A DNA stretch of 64,000 nucleotides from T3Sed10-241 sp036796255 (lineage in GTDB: Bacteria; Bacteroidota; Bacteroidia; Flavobacteriales_D; Cryomorphaceae), in the NCBI GenBank assembly GCA_036796255.1, contig DAIRDH010000005.1, forward strand, positions 1 through 64,000, read 5' to 3'. A program made the position numbers and the translations under genes. Shown here piece by piece: positions 35,094 through 44,770 of the stretch. The notes under the pieces were generated by a model that was given only the letters and a program-made list of their open reading frames with translations, was not told the origin of the DNA and searched no databases. Numbering within the stretch: position 1 is the stretch's first letter; the number at the start of each line of letters is the position of its first letter.

Positions 35094-36604
35094 TATAGTT
35101 TTGTACGGAGTACGATGCGGAAAGTGGTGCCTTTATCGGGCTCGCTGCGCTTCACAAATATTTTACCGTTGTGGTAGTTTTCGATAATGCGTTTGGCGAG
35201 CGAGAGGCCCAATCCCCAGCCGCGCTTTTTGGTGGTAAAACCAGGCTGGAATATGGCCTTGTGTTGGTTGCTCGGGATTCCTTTTCCACTATCAGTCAGG
35301 TCAATATATACATTTTGGATTTCATGTGAAATGACCACCTCGATGCTGCCGCTGCCTTCCATGGCGTCTACAGCGTTCTTAAAGAGGTTTTCAATCACCC
35401 AGCCAAAGAGGGCTTCATTGATCATGGCCCTGATTTCACCATCGGCAATTACCTTGACGGAAAACTCAACTTTGCGCGATACCCTCGGCTGCAGGTATGC
35501 CACTGCGCGATTCATTAGGCCCACCACCTCAATTTCTTTGAGCTCGGGATTAGAGCCTATTTTCGAGAAGCGTTCCGTGATGGTTTCCAGCCTTTCCACA
35601 TCTTTGTTGAGCTCGTTGATGGTTTCCTTGTCCGTACCGCGGGCTTCGAGCAATTGCACCCAGGCCATTAGGCTGGAGAGCGGCGTGCCGAGTTGATGCG
35701 CAGTTTCCTTGGCCATCCCGATCCATACCTGATTTTGCTCTGCCCTACGAAAGGTACTGAATATCAAGTAGGAAATAAACAAGAACAACCCAATGATCAC
35801 AAGCTGCACATAAGGATAATAACGTAGCGTGGTGAGGATGATTGATTCGGAATAGTAGATATAGTTGCTTACGTTGTTGCCAAAACGCACTTCAATGGGT
35901 TCATTGCTCGCGGCGAGGCTTTTGAGCTTTTCACTCAAGAGCAGGCTGTCAGCGATTAAGGTGGTATCTACATTTGCGGAAAGCAAAACCTGTGTCTTTG
36001 ACGAATCTGTAAATATTACAGGCACCCCGCCTGAGTTCATGACCGTTTCACTAATGAAGGAGTTGATGAGGTCGTCGAGGGTGTGCTCCAGATCGGTAAT
36101 GAGACGTGAATCTTTGTAAAACAGCCTTTGGTTGATGCCGGCAAACTCGATGCGGATGGGCTTGTACTGTGCGCCCATTTCGGCCATCAGTTTATTTAAT
36201 GAAGCCTGATTCGCGACGAGCGAATCTGCCATATTGCGGGAAGTCACGTGATTATCATTTTCATCTACAATGAGTACCGGGATGGTTTCATTGTTTACAA
36301 TGATTTCTTGCAGAAAGCTTACTTCTTTAGAATCTTCAGCCTCCACCATGCGCGTGGTAGCTTGCGCCCAAATGGCAATTTTGCTGCGTTCCTCTTTTCG
36401 CAAATCTGAAAAGAGTTCTTCAGTATAGTTGATCAGGATAAGGCGCTTTTTGACCGCCTCACTCCAAAGCTCAACCTTTTCTCGTTCCTGCTCTTTGATC
36501 TGGTTCACGATGAAGCTAGAGTACCAGAGCGATGCCCCTACAATCAATACAGCTATGACCAACAGCAGGGTTTTAAACCTTTGCTTTCGCGAGTATAAAT
36601 TCAT
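35093..36604 (-). CDS. Sensor histidine kinase
   Basis: 503 residues. First membrane span at about 12-33 (LLLVIAVLIVGASLWYSSF), a large periplasmic sensor region to about 265, second span VQLVIIGLFLFISYLIF, then the H box GMAKETAHQLGTPLSS (His near 303), N box ENLFKNAVDAM, G1 DSGKGIP, and G2 RGWGLGLSLAKRI. All kinase residues are intact. No response regulator gene is adjacent, so the partner is encoded elsewhere. Confidence 0.93.
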   Translation of the reverse strand: MNLYSRKQRFKTLLLVIAVLIVGASLWYSSFIVNQIKEQEREKVELWSEAVKKRLILINYTEELFSDLRKEERSKIAIWAQATTRMVEAEDSKEVSFLQEIIVNNETIPVLIVDENDNHVTSRNMADSLVANQASLNKLMAEMGAQYKPIRIEFAGINQRLFYKDSRLITDLEHTLDDLINSFISETVMNSGGVPVIFTDSSKTQVLLSANVDTTLIADSLLLSEKLKSLAASNEPIEVRFGNNVSNYIYYSESIILTTLRYYPYVQLVIIGLFLFISYLIFSTFRRAEQNQVWIGMAKETAHQLGTPLSSLMAWVQLLEARGTDKETINELNKDVERLETITERFSKIGSNPELKEIEVVGLMNRAVAYLQPRVSRKVEFSVKVIADGEIRAMINEALFGWVIENLFKNAVDAMEGSGSIEVVISHEIQNVYIDLTDSGKGIPSNQHKAIFQPGFTTKKRGWGLGLSLAKRIIENYHNGKIFVKRSEPDKGTTFRIVLRTKL

Positions 36605-36684
36605 TTAAAACGAAAATTGCTTAGGTAGAGCTGATCTTATACGCCTGACTTTGGCCTAAAAGTAACATCTTTTCCCGATTTAGC

Positions 36685-39333
36685 TTACAAGTCGTCATCC
36701 TCTTCGAGCTCTTCATACTGCTTCTTGTCCTTGGGCTTCAGGACTCCCGGTTTTGTCGGTTGATTTGCCGGTGCCTTGAGGCTGTCTTTACCTTTTTCAA
36801 ATCCATCCCATTCCACGCTGTATACCGGACCTGTTTTGCCTTTGTTATCTTTCGGAGCAGTGAGTGTACTGTCGGATTTGAACAGCCCAAATTCTTCCTT
36901 CAGGATGCCTTTGAAGGTGCTTTTTTCCCTTTGAAAATCATCTTTCCGCTTTTGGCGTGCCCCATCTTTGTCAAGGCTAAAGATGGGGTTATCCACCGTT
37001 CCCGACATTTGCAGGTAGAGCCTTAGCCCCGTTTGGTCGTCTACAATATATCCAAACTCCTCTTGCCTCGGTTTCCCTGTTTTGAACAGTTCGCTGAGCC
37101 TGAAGCTGAGCCGGTAGTCAATGTTGTTGTCAAAGTCGTGCTGGCCCGAGAGGTTGAGTGTAAGCGCGGAGGAACCCACGCGCATGGATGGAATGTACAC
37201 CACGCGGTTTTTGATATCTATAGAATTGCGCAAGGTGTCAAAGTGAACGGTGGTGAGCTGCTTCTCAAAAGCGTCAACCCTCACCAGCGATTTCCACACG
37301 AGGTTGCCGCGCAGGTAGTCGGCTACATCGGTTAGGGCCTCAACGTTGCGCAATTTCCCGTTTACCACTTCCAGGTCTATTTGCGACACAATACTGGCAA
37401 GGTCAAGGCTGAGGTCATTACCCAGATTGGATTCGTAGCGCACGCGAGCGTCAGCGGTGCCACTGATCTTTTGCTCAGTCACCATGGTTTGCCCAAAGTT
37501 TTCGAAAGCATAAAAAAGCTCGGAGATATTCATCTGCTTCAGCTGAAATCCGCTCGAAACGAGGTATTTCGATTCCGTCAGTTTTTTAATCGAGGCACTG
37601 CCCGTGGCCACCCCCGATGCAAGCTCAAATCTTATCGGACTTAGCGTAAGAAGGTTGTTTTTATATGAAGCCTCTCCTTCAATATTTTTTGCCGTAAAGC
37701 GCCTGAAATTGACTTCGCCGACGTCGAGCCCGAAATCGAAGGTCACCATTTGCGGAAGCGAAAACTGGTATGTGGTGTCGCGCTTGCTGGAGGATGTGTT
37801 CCATATGCGGTTCAAATCCAAGGTTTCGGCACTAAAGTCGGCTTCGATGTGCAGCTTCTGGTCATCTCTCACCAGGTAGGGCAGGGCATTGACAATGTTG
37901 CCCTTGAAGTTGAACTTGTTGCCATTTACCTCAGCCGAGCCTTCCTGAACCAGGATACTGTTGTTTTTCAAAGCCACCTCGCCGTTGATTTGTTCAAGAA
38001 AGGCATCTGAATCACGCATGCGCAAAGCACCATCTTTCAGAAATATGCTGCCATCAAAATCTACACCTCTCAGAAATACCAGGCTTTCACTGCTTGCATT
38101 TGCGGGTAGTTCTCCGCGAAATGTCCCGGTGAGGCTCACTTTTCCCTTCATCTCTTCGAGATCGTCCAGGTTGAAGAAGTTGCGAACTTCTCGGAGGTCC
38201 ACATTGCCATCTACGGCAAGGTCAAACTGTGGCGCATTGAAGTTGCGAATGCTTCCGTTTATTTTGAGTTTTCCCGGGCCTATGCCGCCGTGTATGTGGT
38301 CGATATACAGCGAGACTACTTCACCTCTTACCTGCAGGCTGCCAGCTGCTTTGTCAATGGAAGCCTTGCCAAGGGCAATGTCGTGCTGAAAGCTGCCTTT
38401 GGTTTTATCAAAGAGAAAATCAATGCTGAGGGCGCTATTGTCGGCGTCGCTCATTTCAAAAACAATGTCGGTGGTGCCCCGGGCCTTGTACGCACGCAGC
38501 CCACGCCGCATGTCGTTTGGGAGCAGTTCTATGATATGCTCTATATGCGCTTCGGTCGATTGCATTGCAAGGCCCCAGCTGTTGTGATCTTTCGGGTTGA
38601 AATGACCGCTCACCTGAAGTTTCTCCTTGCCAATACGCAGGCTTTCTGCACTTAATTCGTGACGGTTGCTGAGATTGTTGATGCTCAATCCAAGACCGCC
38701 AACTACTGGCATGGATTGATACATGGTATCAGTACCCAGCGCAAAATGATGCAACGTGAGTTCGCAATCTGCTTTGATTTCGTAAACCTCGCTTCCAAAC
38801 ATGCCCTTGGCATGCGCTTGATGCACCTCAATGCTCAGGTCCGTTTGTTGTTCTTGAATATAACCAAAGTGAAAGTTCTTGAAATCAATATTGTTGAGTG
38901 AGAGTACAGCAGGATCGGCTGACTCAGTGGTTTTCCAAAAGTGGTAATTGTCCTTGCCATTTTTGTACACGGCCATACGCATAAAGCCACCATTGATCTC
39001 AGCTTCGGAGATGCGGTATTGCTTCCGCAAAAAGTCCCAAAGGCTTATCTGCAGGTAGATGTCACGGGCATAAAGAAGGGTGTCTGCCTTCTCGGGGCTG
39101 TACGTTTCAGGGATCACCACATGGCTAAAACGAAGTGAAGCATATGGAAATCTTTGAAGAAGGCTTAGGTTGATATCCTCCACACTTACCTCCACATCGA
39201 GCAGTCTGTTGACCTCATACACCACAATGTCGCGCACTTCAGGCTCATACTTTTTTGCCAGGAAAAAGGCAACTGTAGCCCCAATCGCAGCAATCAAAAC
39301 AATGACCAGGAAAGAAACAGCGATTTTTTTCAA
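36685..39333 (-). CDS. AsmA-like inner-membrane protein
   Basis: 882 residues. One N-terminal transmembrane helix (IAVSFLVIVLIAAIGATVAFFLA) and a long periplasmic beta-rich region of the AsmA/TamB type: the AsmA start pattern VNRLLDVEVSVEDINLSLL, repeated I-x-G-x-F/S and L-x-L-x-G strands, and the AsmA C-terminal domain with FDTLRNSIDIKNRVVYIPS and LNLSGQHDFDNNIDYRLSF. Such proteins bridge the periplasm and move phospholipids. The tail is charged (EDDDL). Confidence 0.88.
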   Translation of the reverse strand: MKKIAVSFLVIVLIAAIGATVAFFLAKKYEPEVRDIVVYEVNRLLDVEVSVEDINLSLLQRFPYASLRFSHVVIPETYSPEKADTLLYARDIYLQISLWDFLRKQYRISEAEINGGFMRMAVYKNGKDNYHFWKTTESADPAVLSLNNIDFKNFHFGYIQEQQTDLSIEVHQAHAKGMFGSEVYEIKADCELTLHHFALGTDTMYQSMPVVGGLGLSINNLSNRHELSAESLRIGKEKLQVSGHFNPKDHNSWGLAMQSTEAHIEHIIELLPNDMRRGLRAYKARGTTDIVFEMSDADNSALSIDFLFDKTKGSFQHDIALGKASIDKAAGSLQVRGEVVSLYIDHIHGGIGPGKLKINGSIRNFNAPQFDLAVDGNVDLREVRNFFNLDDLEEMKGKVSLTGTFRGELPANASSESLVFLRGVDFDGSIFLKDGALRMRDSDAFLEQINGEVALKNNSILVQEGSAEVNGNKFNFKGNIVNALPYLVRDDQKLHIEADFSAETLDLNRIWNTSSSKRDTTYQFSLPQMVTFDFGLDVGEVNFRRFTAKNIEGEASYKNNLLTLSPIRFELASGVATGSASIKKLTESKYLVSSGFQLKQMNISELFYAFENFGQTMVTEQKISGTADARVRYESNLGNDLSLDLASIVSQIDLEVVNGKLRNVEALTDVADYLRGNLVWKSLVRVDAFEKQLTTVHFDTLRNSIDIKNRVVYIPSMRVGSSALTLNLSGQHDFDNNIDYRLSFRLSELFKTGKPRQEEFGYIVDDQTGLRLYLQMSGTVDNPIFSLDKDGARQKRKDDFQREKSTFKGILKEEFGLFKSDSTLTAPKDNKGKTGPVYSVEWDGFEKGKDSLKAPANQPTKPGVLKPKDKKQYEELEEDDDL

Positions 39334-39388
39334 TGGAATGGATAAGCTATATGCTTGTACGCTTACAAACGCTTTGCCAAGGCTAAAA

Positions 39389-40474
39389 TTATAGCATTTT
39401 CAAGCGATTCACTTCTTGCTCGGTAAGGTGGCGCCACCTGCCGCGTGGAAGGTCTTTTTTGGTGAGGCCTCCATACATTACCCTGTCTATTTTCATAATG
39501 CCGTATCCAAGATGCTCGAAGAGCCTGCGCACCACATTGTTCTTACCGCCTTGCACCTCCACACCTATTTGCTTTTTGTCCTTGCCGTCGGCTACGTATT
39601 CTACCACAAGCGCTTTGGCCATGCCATCTTCAAGTTCCACTCCCTCAAGGACTGCCTTCATATGCGCAGGCCGGCATATCTTGTCGAGGTGCACATGGTA
39701 CAGCGCTTTCGCGCCAAATGTAGAATGCGAGAGCCGCTTGCCCATGCTGCTGTCATTGGTGAGCAGCAAAAGGCCAGTGGCATTGCGGTCGAGCTTGCCA
39801 ATGGGAAATAGATTGACATTGCCCACCCTGCGCAGCAGCATCATCACAGTTTTTCGGTCGGGTGAATCCTTGCCGGAGGTGTGGTAATCCTTGGGCTTGT
39901 TCAGTAGCACGTAAGCGGGCTTCTCAGGGCTGATGCGTTCGCCAGCGTAAGTCACCTTGTCCTCATCCTTTACCTGGTAACCCATTTCAGTGATTTGCTT
40001 GCCATTTACCTCAATGAGGCCTTGGGCAATGAGATCATCGGCCTCGCGGCGAGAGCATATACCGCTGTTGGAAATATATTTATTGAGGCGCATGGTATGC
40101 CTTGCCTCCACCACAGGCTTGCCCTTCCAGGTTTTGCCTTGCACCTTGCGGTATTGCGTACGTCCTGCCCGGCGTGGATCGGCCTCTTTGAGTTTGGCCT
40201 CGCTTTTCCATCCGGACGAATGTTCCTCATCGCCCGCCTTTTTGTTCACTTTACCGTAGCTGCCACGTGGCTTTGCGCCCGGACTAGATTTGGTGGCCGG
40301 GCCTCGGCCCGGCTTGCGCGGAGTGCTTCTCGTCTCTTTTTCTTTGGGCCCTTCGCTGCGTGGCGGGCGGGCCGAGCTCGTTTTACCTGATTGCTCGGGT
40401 GGGGTTGCGCGTGCATTGCTGCGTCCGCGGGGGGCTGGTTTTCCGGGCTTCTTGCCCTGATCTTTCTTTGCCAT
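39389..40474 (-). CDS. RsuA/RluB-family pseudouridine synthase with long basic N-terminal extension
   Basis: 361 residues. About 125 residues of Lys/Arg/Pro/Gly-rich low complexity precede the S4 RNA-binding domain (MRLNKYISNSGICSRREADD, VNGKQIT). The catalytic domain follows, with the catalytic aspartate in GKLDRNATGLLLLTND and the SFGAKALYHV segment. Modifies 23S (RluB/E/F) or 16S (RsuA) rRNA; RluB is the closest in layout. The extension is common in Bacteroidota orthologues and probably adds non-specific RNA binding. Confidence 0.92.
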   Translation of the reverse strand: MAKKDQGKKPGKPAPRGRSNARATPPEQSGKTSSARPPRSEGPKEKETRSTPRKPGRGPATKSSPGAKPRGSYGKVNKKAGDEEHSSGWKSEAKLKEADPRRAGRTQYRKVQGKTWKGKPVVEARHTMRLNKYISNSGICSRREADDLIAQGLIEVNGKQITEMGYQVKDEDKVTYAGERISPEKPAYVLLNKPKDYHTSGKDSPDRKTVMMLLRRVGNVNLFPIGKLDRNATGLLLLTNDSSMGKRLSHSTFGAKALYHVHLDKICRPAHMKAVLEGVELEDGMAKALVVEYVADGKDKKQIGVEVQGGKNNVVRRLFEHLGYGIMKIDRVMYGGLTKKDLPRGRWRHLTEQEVNRLKML

Positions 40475-40507
40475 ATATAATATGCGTCTAGTAGGTCTTC
40501 AAATATT

Positions 40508-40870
40508 TTACAAAAGTGGATAGAATGCATCTGGAATATGCAGCAATCCTGGGGTTTCATTTAAGGTAATGGCGACAATGTCAAATCTTGCCTCCTTTTC
40601 AATCTTGTGCCGGGTGATATACTCATTGGCAGCCCGGATCATAAAGCTTTGTTTCTTCCTGTTTACAAATACTTCAGGGTTTCCGTAAGCATTTGACTGC
40701 CGGGTTTTAACTTCAATAAAAACTATAAAGTCCTTATTTTCAGCAATAATATCTATTTCGTCGTGGCGATGTTGCCAGTTTCGCTCCCTAATTTTGAAAC
40801 CCAACGATTCTATGTGCGTACAAGCACGTGATTCGCCCTCGTTTCCGATTTGCTTGGTCGAATTAGACAT
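40508..40870 (-). CDS. YraN/UPF0102 family nuclease-like protein
   Basis: 120 residues, the standard YraN size. The PD-(D/E)xK core is present: GNEGESRACTHIESLGF, then HDEIDIIAENKDFIVFIEVKTR (Asp, Glu and Lys of the catalytic site). Family function is unproven; a role in DNA processing is assumed from the fold. Confidence 0.93.
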   Translation of the reverse strand: MSNSTKQIGNEGESRACTHIESLGFKIRERNWQHRHDEIDIIAENKDFIVFIEVKTRQSNAYGNPEVFVNRKKQSFMIRAANEYITRHKIEKEARFDIVAITLNETPGLLHIPDAFYPLL

Positions 40871-40918
40871 GTTAAACTACAAACTGAGAATCTAATGGGT
40901 TCCTTAAACAATTAAGTT

Positions 40919-41563
40919 ATGAAACTTTCTATCAAAACACTCGCAACGTTAGTTGCATCTGCCATGCTAAGTTCGGTTGCTTTAGCTACCGGACCCTTTC
41001 AGGGAACGATCAAATTTACCAAAACGATCGGCCCTGTTACAGCCAACTATACATATTATGTGAAAGGTGACAAAGTACGTGTTGAGGAATTGGGCGAAAA
41101 TGGTGAGGTGCAAGGCATCATGATCATCGACACCAAAACCAATACCGTTAAAGCTTTAAGTCCTGAGCGACAAATGTACATAGATGTTCCCAATAAGCGA
41201 CCAGCGCGCGAAACTGAGGTCTATGTGCAGAAAACAGGAAAGACAGAAGTAATCAATGGTTACAACTGTAGTGAAGTGAAAGTAGCAGGCAAAACAGATG
41301 GTCGCGAAGTGACTTACTGGATGGCTGATGATGACTTTGATTTCTTCATCCCTATGCTTGAAACCCTCAACAGGAAAGACAAGCTCGCCATCTATTTCAT
41401 GAATATTCCCGACATTGAAGGAGTGTTCCCAATGGTAGGCGTCGAGCGCAAATCTGACGGAGTTGAACTTTCAAAGCTTCAGGTAGTGGAAATGACCAAG
41501 TCTAACCTTGACAACGTCCTTTTCGAAATTCCAAGTGACTACACCAAGTTTGAGCGCGAATAA
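40919..41563 (+). CDS. DUF4412 exported protein
   Basis: 214 residues with signal peptide (IKTLATLVASAMLSSVALA). The mature protein matches the DUF4412 type: FQGTIKFTKTIGPVTANYTYYVKGDKVRVEE, TKTNTVKALSPERQMYID, and a VINGYNCSEVKV segment. Predicted beta-sandwich in the periplasm, function unknown. Ends in a strong terminator that lies inside the 3' end of the convergent carboxypeptidase gene. Confidence 0.85.
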   Translation: MKLSIKTLATLVASAMLSSVALATGPFQGTIKFTKTIGPVTANYTYYVKGDKVRVEELGENGEVQGIMIIDTKTNTVKALSPERQMYIDVPNKRPARETEVYVQKTGKTEVINGYNCSEVKVAGKTDGREVTYWMADDDFDFFIPMLETLNRKDKLAIYFMNIPDIEGVFPMVGVERKSDGVELSKLQVVEMTKSNLDNVLFEIPSDYTKFERE

Positions 41564-41570
41564 TCCCGCT

Positions 41571-42479
41571 TCAACTTTGACTAACAGACGAAGGCTGGCC
41601 GTGATTCACGGTCAGCCTTGTTTTTTTTCCATGAATCCATGCGCGGTTGTCGGTGATATGCCCCGAAGGAAACCCGAAGCAAACAGGGAATGCATAGGGA
41701 GCACAATGCTCTGCAATAATTTCTTCGGCGGTATAGCCAAAGGGAATAGGGTTGTCGCGCATCTCGGTCATTCCACCCACCATAATTCCGGCGAGCTTCT
41801 GCAAATGTCCTGCCCTGCGCAATGCCAGCATCATGCGGTCAATGTGGTAAACATACTCATCAAGGTCTTCGAGAAATAAAATTTTGCCCTGAAAGTCGGG
41901 TGCTGAAGCTGAGCCGAGTATGCTGTAAAGCACACTCAAATTGCCTCCCACCATCACTCCTTCAGCCACTCCAGACCTGTTCAGGCGATGTTGAGGTGCA
42001 CTGTATGCAATGTAATCGCCGGTAAGCAGCACACGTATGCTTTCAAGTGCTGCTTTGGTGTTATCTGCAAAGTTGACCGACATGCTGCCATGTATGCTTT
42101 GCACCCCTGCAACGGTGTATGCGTGACAGTGTAATGCGGTCACATCGCTATACCCTACAATCCATTTCGGATTGGTTTTGAGCATGCTAAAGTCGATGTC
42201 GTCCAGAATCCGGGCAGTGCCATAGCCTCCGCGTGCACAGAGAATGGCCTTCACTTCAGGGTCCACAAGGGCTGCCTTTAGGTCATCCCGGCGCTCCTCA
42301 TCTGTGCCGGCAAGTTGATGCTTTACGCAGTGCAAGTTTCTACCTTCCTTCATCTTAAAGCCCCAGCTTTCCACCAGTTTTTTGGCAGTCTCTGCTTGTT
42401 TTGGCTCCACCTTTCGTGCGGTGGATATCAGGGCGATGGTGTCACCGGATTGGAGTGCCGGAGGAGCTGTTGCTTCCAT
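41571..42479 (-). CDS. LD-carboxypeptidase (S66 family)
   Basis: 302 residues. Muropeptide LD-carboxypeptidase or MccF-like serine peptidase. Catalytic Ser is in IVGYSDVTALHCH, the Glu in FLEDLDEYVYHIDRM, and the His in GFPSGHITDNRAW; the ARGGYGTARILD glycine segment is present. Cytoplasmic (no signal), consistent with murein recycling. Divergent from metG with 67 bp between the starts. Confidence 0.93.
   Translation of the reverse strand: MEATAPPALQSGDTIALISTARKVEPKQAETAKKLVESWGFKMKEGRNLHCVKHQLAGTDEERRDDLKAALVDPEVKAILCARGGYGTARILDDIDFSMLKTNPKWIVGYSDVTALHCHAYTVAGVQSIHGSMSVNFADNTKAALESIRVLLTGDYIAYSAPQHRLNRSGVAEGVMVGGNLSVLYSILGSASAPDFQGKILFLEDLDEYVYHIDRMMLALRRAGHLQKLAGIMVGGMTEMRDNPIPFGYTAEEIIAEHCAPYAFPVCFGFPSGHITDNRAWIHGKKTRLTVNHGQPSSVSQS
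41591..41628 (+). terminator. Strong intrinsic terminator of the DUF4412 gene
   Basis: 13-bp stem with one G-U pair (41591-41603 and 41607-41619), 3-nt loop, then G and eight Ts. It lies within the last codons of the convergent LD-carboxypeptidase gene. Confidence 0.9.
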
Positions 42480-42513
42480 GTTTTGAAGGGATGTCGTGGT
42501 TACTTGAAGTCAT

Positions 42514-42521
42514 TATCTTTG
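42514..42521 (+). promoter_or_regulatory. metG -7 box
   Basis: TATCTTTG, a good -7 element 25 nt before the TTG start. No TTTG at the expected distance upstream. Confidence 0.45.
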
Positions 42522-42546
42522 CGCAGTACAAACTAGCACATTCCGA

Positions 42547-44625
42547 TTGAATAATCCAAGACGATACACAATAACGGCAGCTTTGCCCTATGCCAACGGC
42601 CCTCTCCATATTGGCCACATGGCCGGCGTGTATATTCCCGCCGACACCTACGTGCGCTATCTAAGGGCTTGTGGTCGGGATGTTGCCTTCGTTTGCGGAA
42701 GCGATGAACACGGTGCCGCCATTACGCTCAGGGCCAAAAAGGAAGGCCGCAGCCCCCAGCAGGTTGTGGATGAGTATCACCTTATCAACAAAAAGGCATT
42801 TGAGGATTTTGGAATCGAATTTGACATTTATCACCGCACTTCTGATGCGCTTCACAAGCAAACTGCCAGTGATTTTTTCAAAAAATTGCACGACAAAGGC
42901 AGCTTCGACCAGAAGACTTCCATGCAATATTTTGACCCGGAGGCAGAGCAATTCCTCGCCGACCGGTATATCAGTGGCACCTGCCCCAAGTGCAACCATG
43001 AGAATGCCTACGGAGACCAATGCGAGAACTGTGGCAGCACCCTGAGTCCTCAAGACCTGATCAACCCCCGCTCTACCCTGAGTGGAGCAACTCCTATCCT
43101 GCGTGAGACTTCACATTGGTACCTGCCCATGGAGCGCCATGAAGACTGGCTGCGCAGCTGGATTGCGGATGGCATACTCGATGGTGTGCAGCACCACGAT
43201 GTGTCAGAATGGAAGCGGCAGGTATTGGGGCAGTGCAAGTCATGGATAGACGGTGGCCTGCAAGCCCGCGCCATGACCCGCGACCTCGATTGGGGTGTGC
43301 CGGTGCCCCTCCCCAACAGTGATGGCAAGGTGCTGTATGTGTGGCTCGACGCACCCATAGGCTATATCAGCGCCACTAAAGCATGGGCTGAGGCCAAAGG
43401 CGTGGATTGGCAGCCCTACTGGACCGCCAGTGACACCAAGCTCGTGCACTTTCTGGCCAAGGACAATATTGTATTTCACTGCATTATATTTCCCATACTG
43501 CTTCGTGAGCACGGCGACTTCATCCTTCCCGACAATGTGCCTGCCAATGAATTTCTCAACCTGGAAGGTAAAAAGATCTCGACTTCGCGCAATTGGGCGG
43601 TGTGGTTGCATGAGTATCTTGAAGACTTTCCCGGAAGGGGCGACGAGTTGCGCTATGTGCTCACCGGCATTGCCCCGGAGTTTCGCGACAGCGAGTTTAC
43701 CTGGGTCGATTTTCAAACCAGGGTCAACAATGAGCTTGTGGCCGTACTTGGCAATTTTGTGAACCGCGCCATCGTGCTTACGCACAAGTTTTTTGATGGG
43801 AAAGTTCCCGCGTTGAGCTCTGCTGCTTTCGCAAATGAGAATACAGCGAATGCTGCCAACAGCGTAGGGGAGTTCAAGGACATTATCGCCAACCTTTTGG
43901 AAGCCTACCGCTTCAAAGAGGCCCAGGCTGAGATGATGCGCTTCGCCCAGCTAGGCAACCGCATCCTCACCCAGGAAGAACCCTGGAAAACGATAAAGAC
44001 CAACCCTGATCACGCTGCTGCAGTGCTGCACTTGTGTCTGCAAATCACGGCCAATCTCGGGATCGTGGCGGATCCATTTTTGCCGGAAACGGCAGCGCGT
44101 ATCAGAAAAATGCTCAACATTGAGGGCGTAGCCTGGAGCCTGGTATCGCCAGCCTTTCTTAAGGAAGGCGCGGCTATCAACCAAGCTGAATTGCTCTTTG
44201 CGAGAATTGAAGACGCCGATGTGAACGCACAGGTCGAAAAATTGAAGAATTCAGCGGCGCCAGCAGCCCCAACAGAAATTAAGCACATGCCAGAGAAAGA
44301 CGCGATTGCCTTTGAAGATTTTATGAAAATGGACATCCGCATTGCAACGATTGTTGCAGCTGAGCGTGTGCCCAAAACAGACAAGTTGCTAAAAATAGAC
44401 CTCGATACGGGGCTCGACAAGCGGACCGTGGTATCGGGCATAGCAGAATACTATGACCCCGCTGACCTGCCCGGAAAGCAAGTGAGTGTATTGATGAATC
44501 TCGCTCCGCGTAAGCTCAAGGGCATAGAGTCGCAGGGCATGATTCTGATGGCCGAGGACGCCGACGGCAAGCTCAGCTTCGTGAATCCCGATGGCGGCAG
44601 CGGAAATGGCGCCACAGTGCGCTAG
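42547..44625 (+). CDS. metG: Methionyl-tRNA synthetase
   Basis: 692 residues from a TTG start. The start must be upstream of the HIGH motif (residues 21-24) and no ATG or GTG is available, so TTG at 42547 is accepted. Zinc knuckle CPKCNHENAYGDQCENC (about 146-162), KMSKS-type loop KKISTS (342-347), and a C-terminal EMAP/tRNA-binding domain (about 580-692, FMKMDIRIATIVAAERVP). Charges initiator and elongator tRNA(Met). Confidence 0.97.
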   Translation: MNNPRRYTITAALPYANGPLHIGHMAGVYIPADTYVRYLRACGRDVAFVCGSDEHGAAITLRAKKEGRSPQQVVDEYHLINKKAFEDFGIEFDIYHRTSDALHKQTASDFFKKLHDKGSFDQKTSMQYFDPEAEQFLADRYISGTCPKCNHENAYGDQCENCGSTLSPQDLINPRSTLSGATPILRETSHWYLPMERHEDWLRSWIADGILDGVQHHDVSEWKRQVLGQCKSWIDGGLQARAMTRDLDWGVPVPLPNSDGKVLYVWLDAPIGYISATKAWAEAKGVDWQPYWTASDTKLVHFLAKDNIVFHCIIFPILLREHGDFILPDNVPANEFLNLEGKKISTSRNWAVWLHEYLEDFPGRGDELRYVLTGIAPEFRDSEFTWVDFQTRVNNELVAVLGNFVNRAIVLTHKFFDGKVPALSSAAFANENTANAANSVGEFKDIIANLLEAYRFKEAQAEMMRFAQLGNRILTQEEPWKTIKTNPDHAAAVLHLCLQITANLGIVADPFLPETAARIRKMLNIEGVAWSLVSPAFLKEGAAINQAELLFARIEDADVNAQVEKLKNSAAPAAPTEIKHMPEKDAIAFEDFMKMDIRIATIVAAERVPKTDKLLKIDLDTGLDKRTVVSGIAEYYDPADLPGKQVSVLMNLAPRKLKGIESQGMILMAEDADGKLSFVNPDGGSGNGATVR

Positions 44626-44641
44626 ATTAATGTGATTTGCC

Positions 44642-44649
44642 TATTTTTG
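44642..44649 (+). promoter_or_regulatory. -7 box upstream of the tRNA-Arg locus
   Basis: TATTTTTG about 120 bp before tRNA-Arg and 30 bp before its damaged 5' copy. No matching upstream element seen; weak. Confidence 0.35.
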
Positions 44650-44679
44650 CAGCCCCAAAAGAGGGACGCATAAGTAAAT

Positions 44680-44724
44680 GGCCTCGTAGTTTTTATCTCC
44701 CGGAGGGATATAATGAATAGAATA
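44680..44724 (+). repeat. Partial 5' copy of tRNA-Arg(CCT) with palindrome in the D arm
   Basis: Matches tRNA positions 1-12 (44771-44782), then carries about 20 nt (44692-44711) with a palindrome around CTCCCGGAG, then resumes AATG.ATAGAATA as in the D loop and D stem. The similarity ends at the anticodon stem. Cannot form a functional tRNA. Confidence 0.8.
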
Positions 44725-44744
44725 CCTGACTGTTTACCTTTTGG

Positions 44745-44762
44745 TTCCCGAAGCGACGGGAA
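44745..44762 (+). repeat. Short palindrome before tRNA-Arg
   Basis: Perfect TTCCCG / CGGGAA with a 6-nt loop, 8 bp before the mature tRNA-Arg 5' end. It follows GG and is similar in layout to the palindromes placed after GTTC in the two 3' copies. Confidence 0.55.
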
Positions 44763-44770
44763 GATTACAT

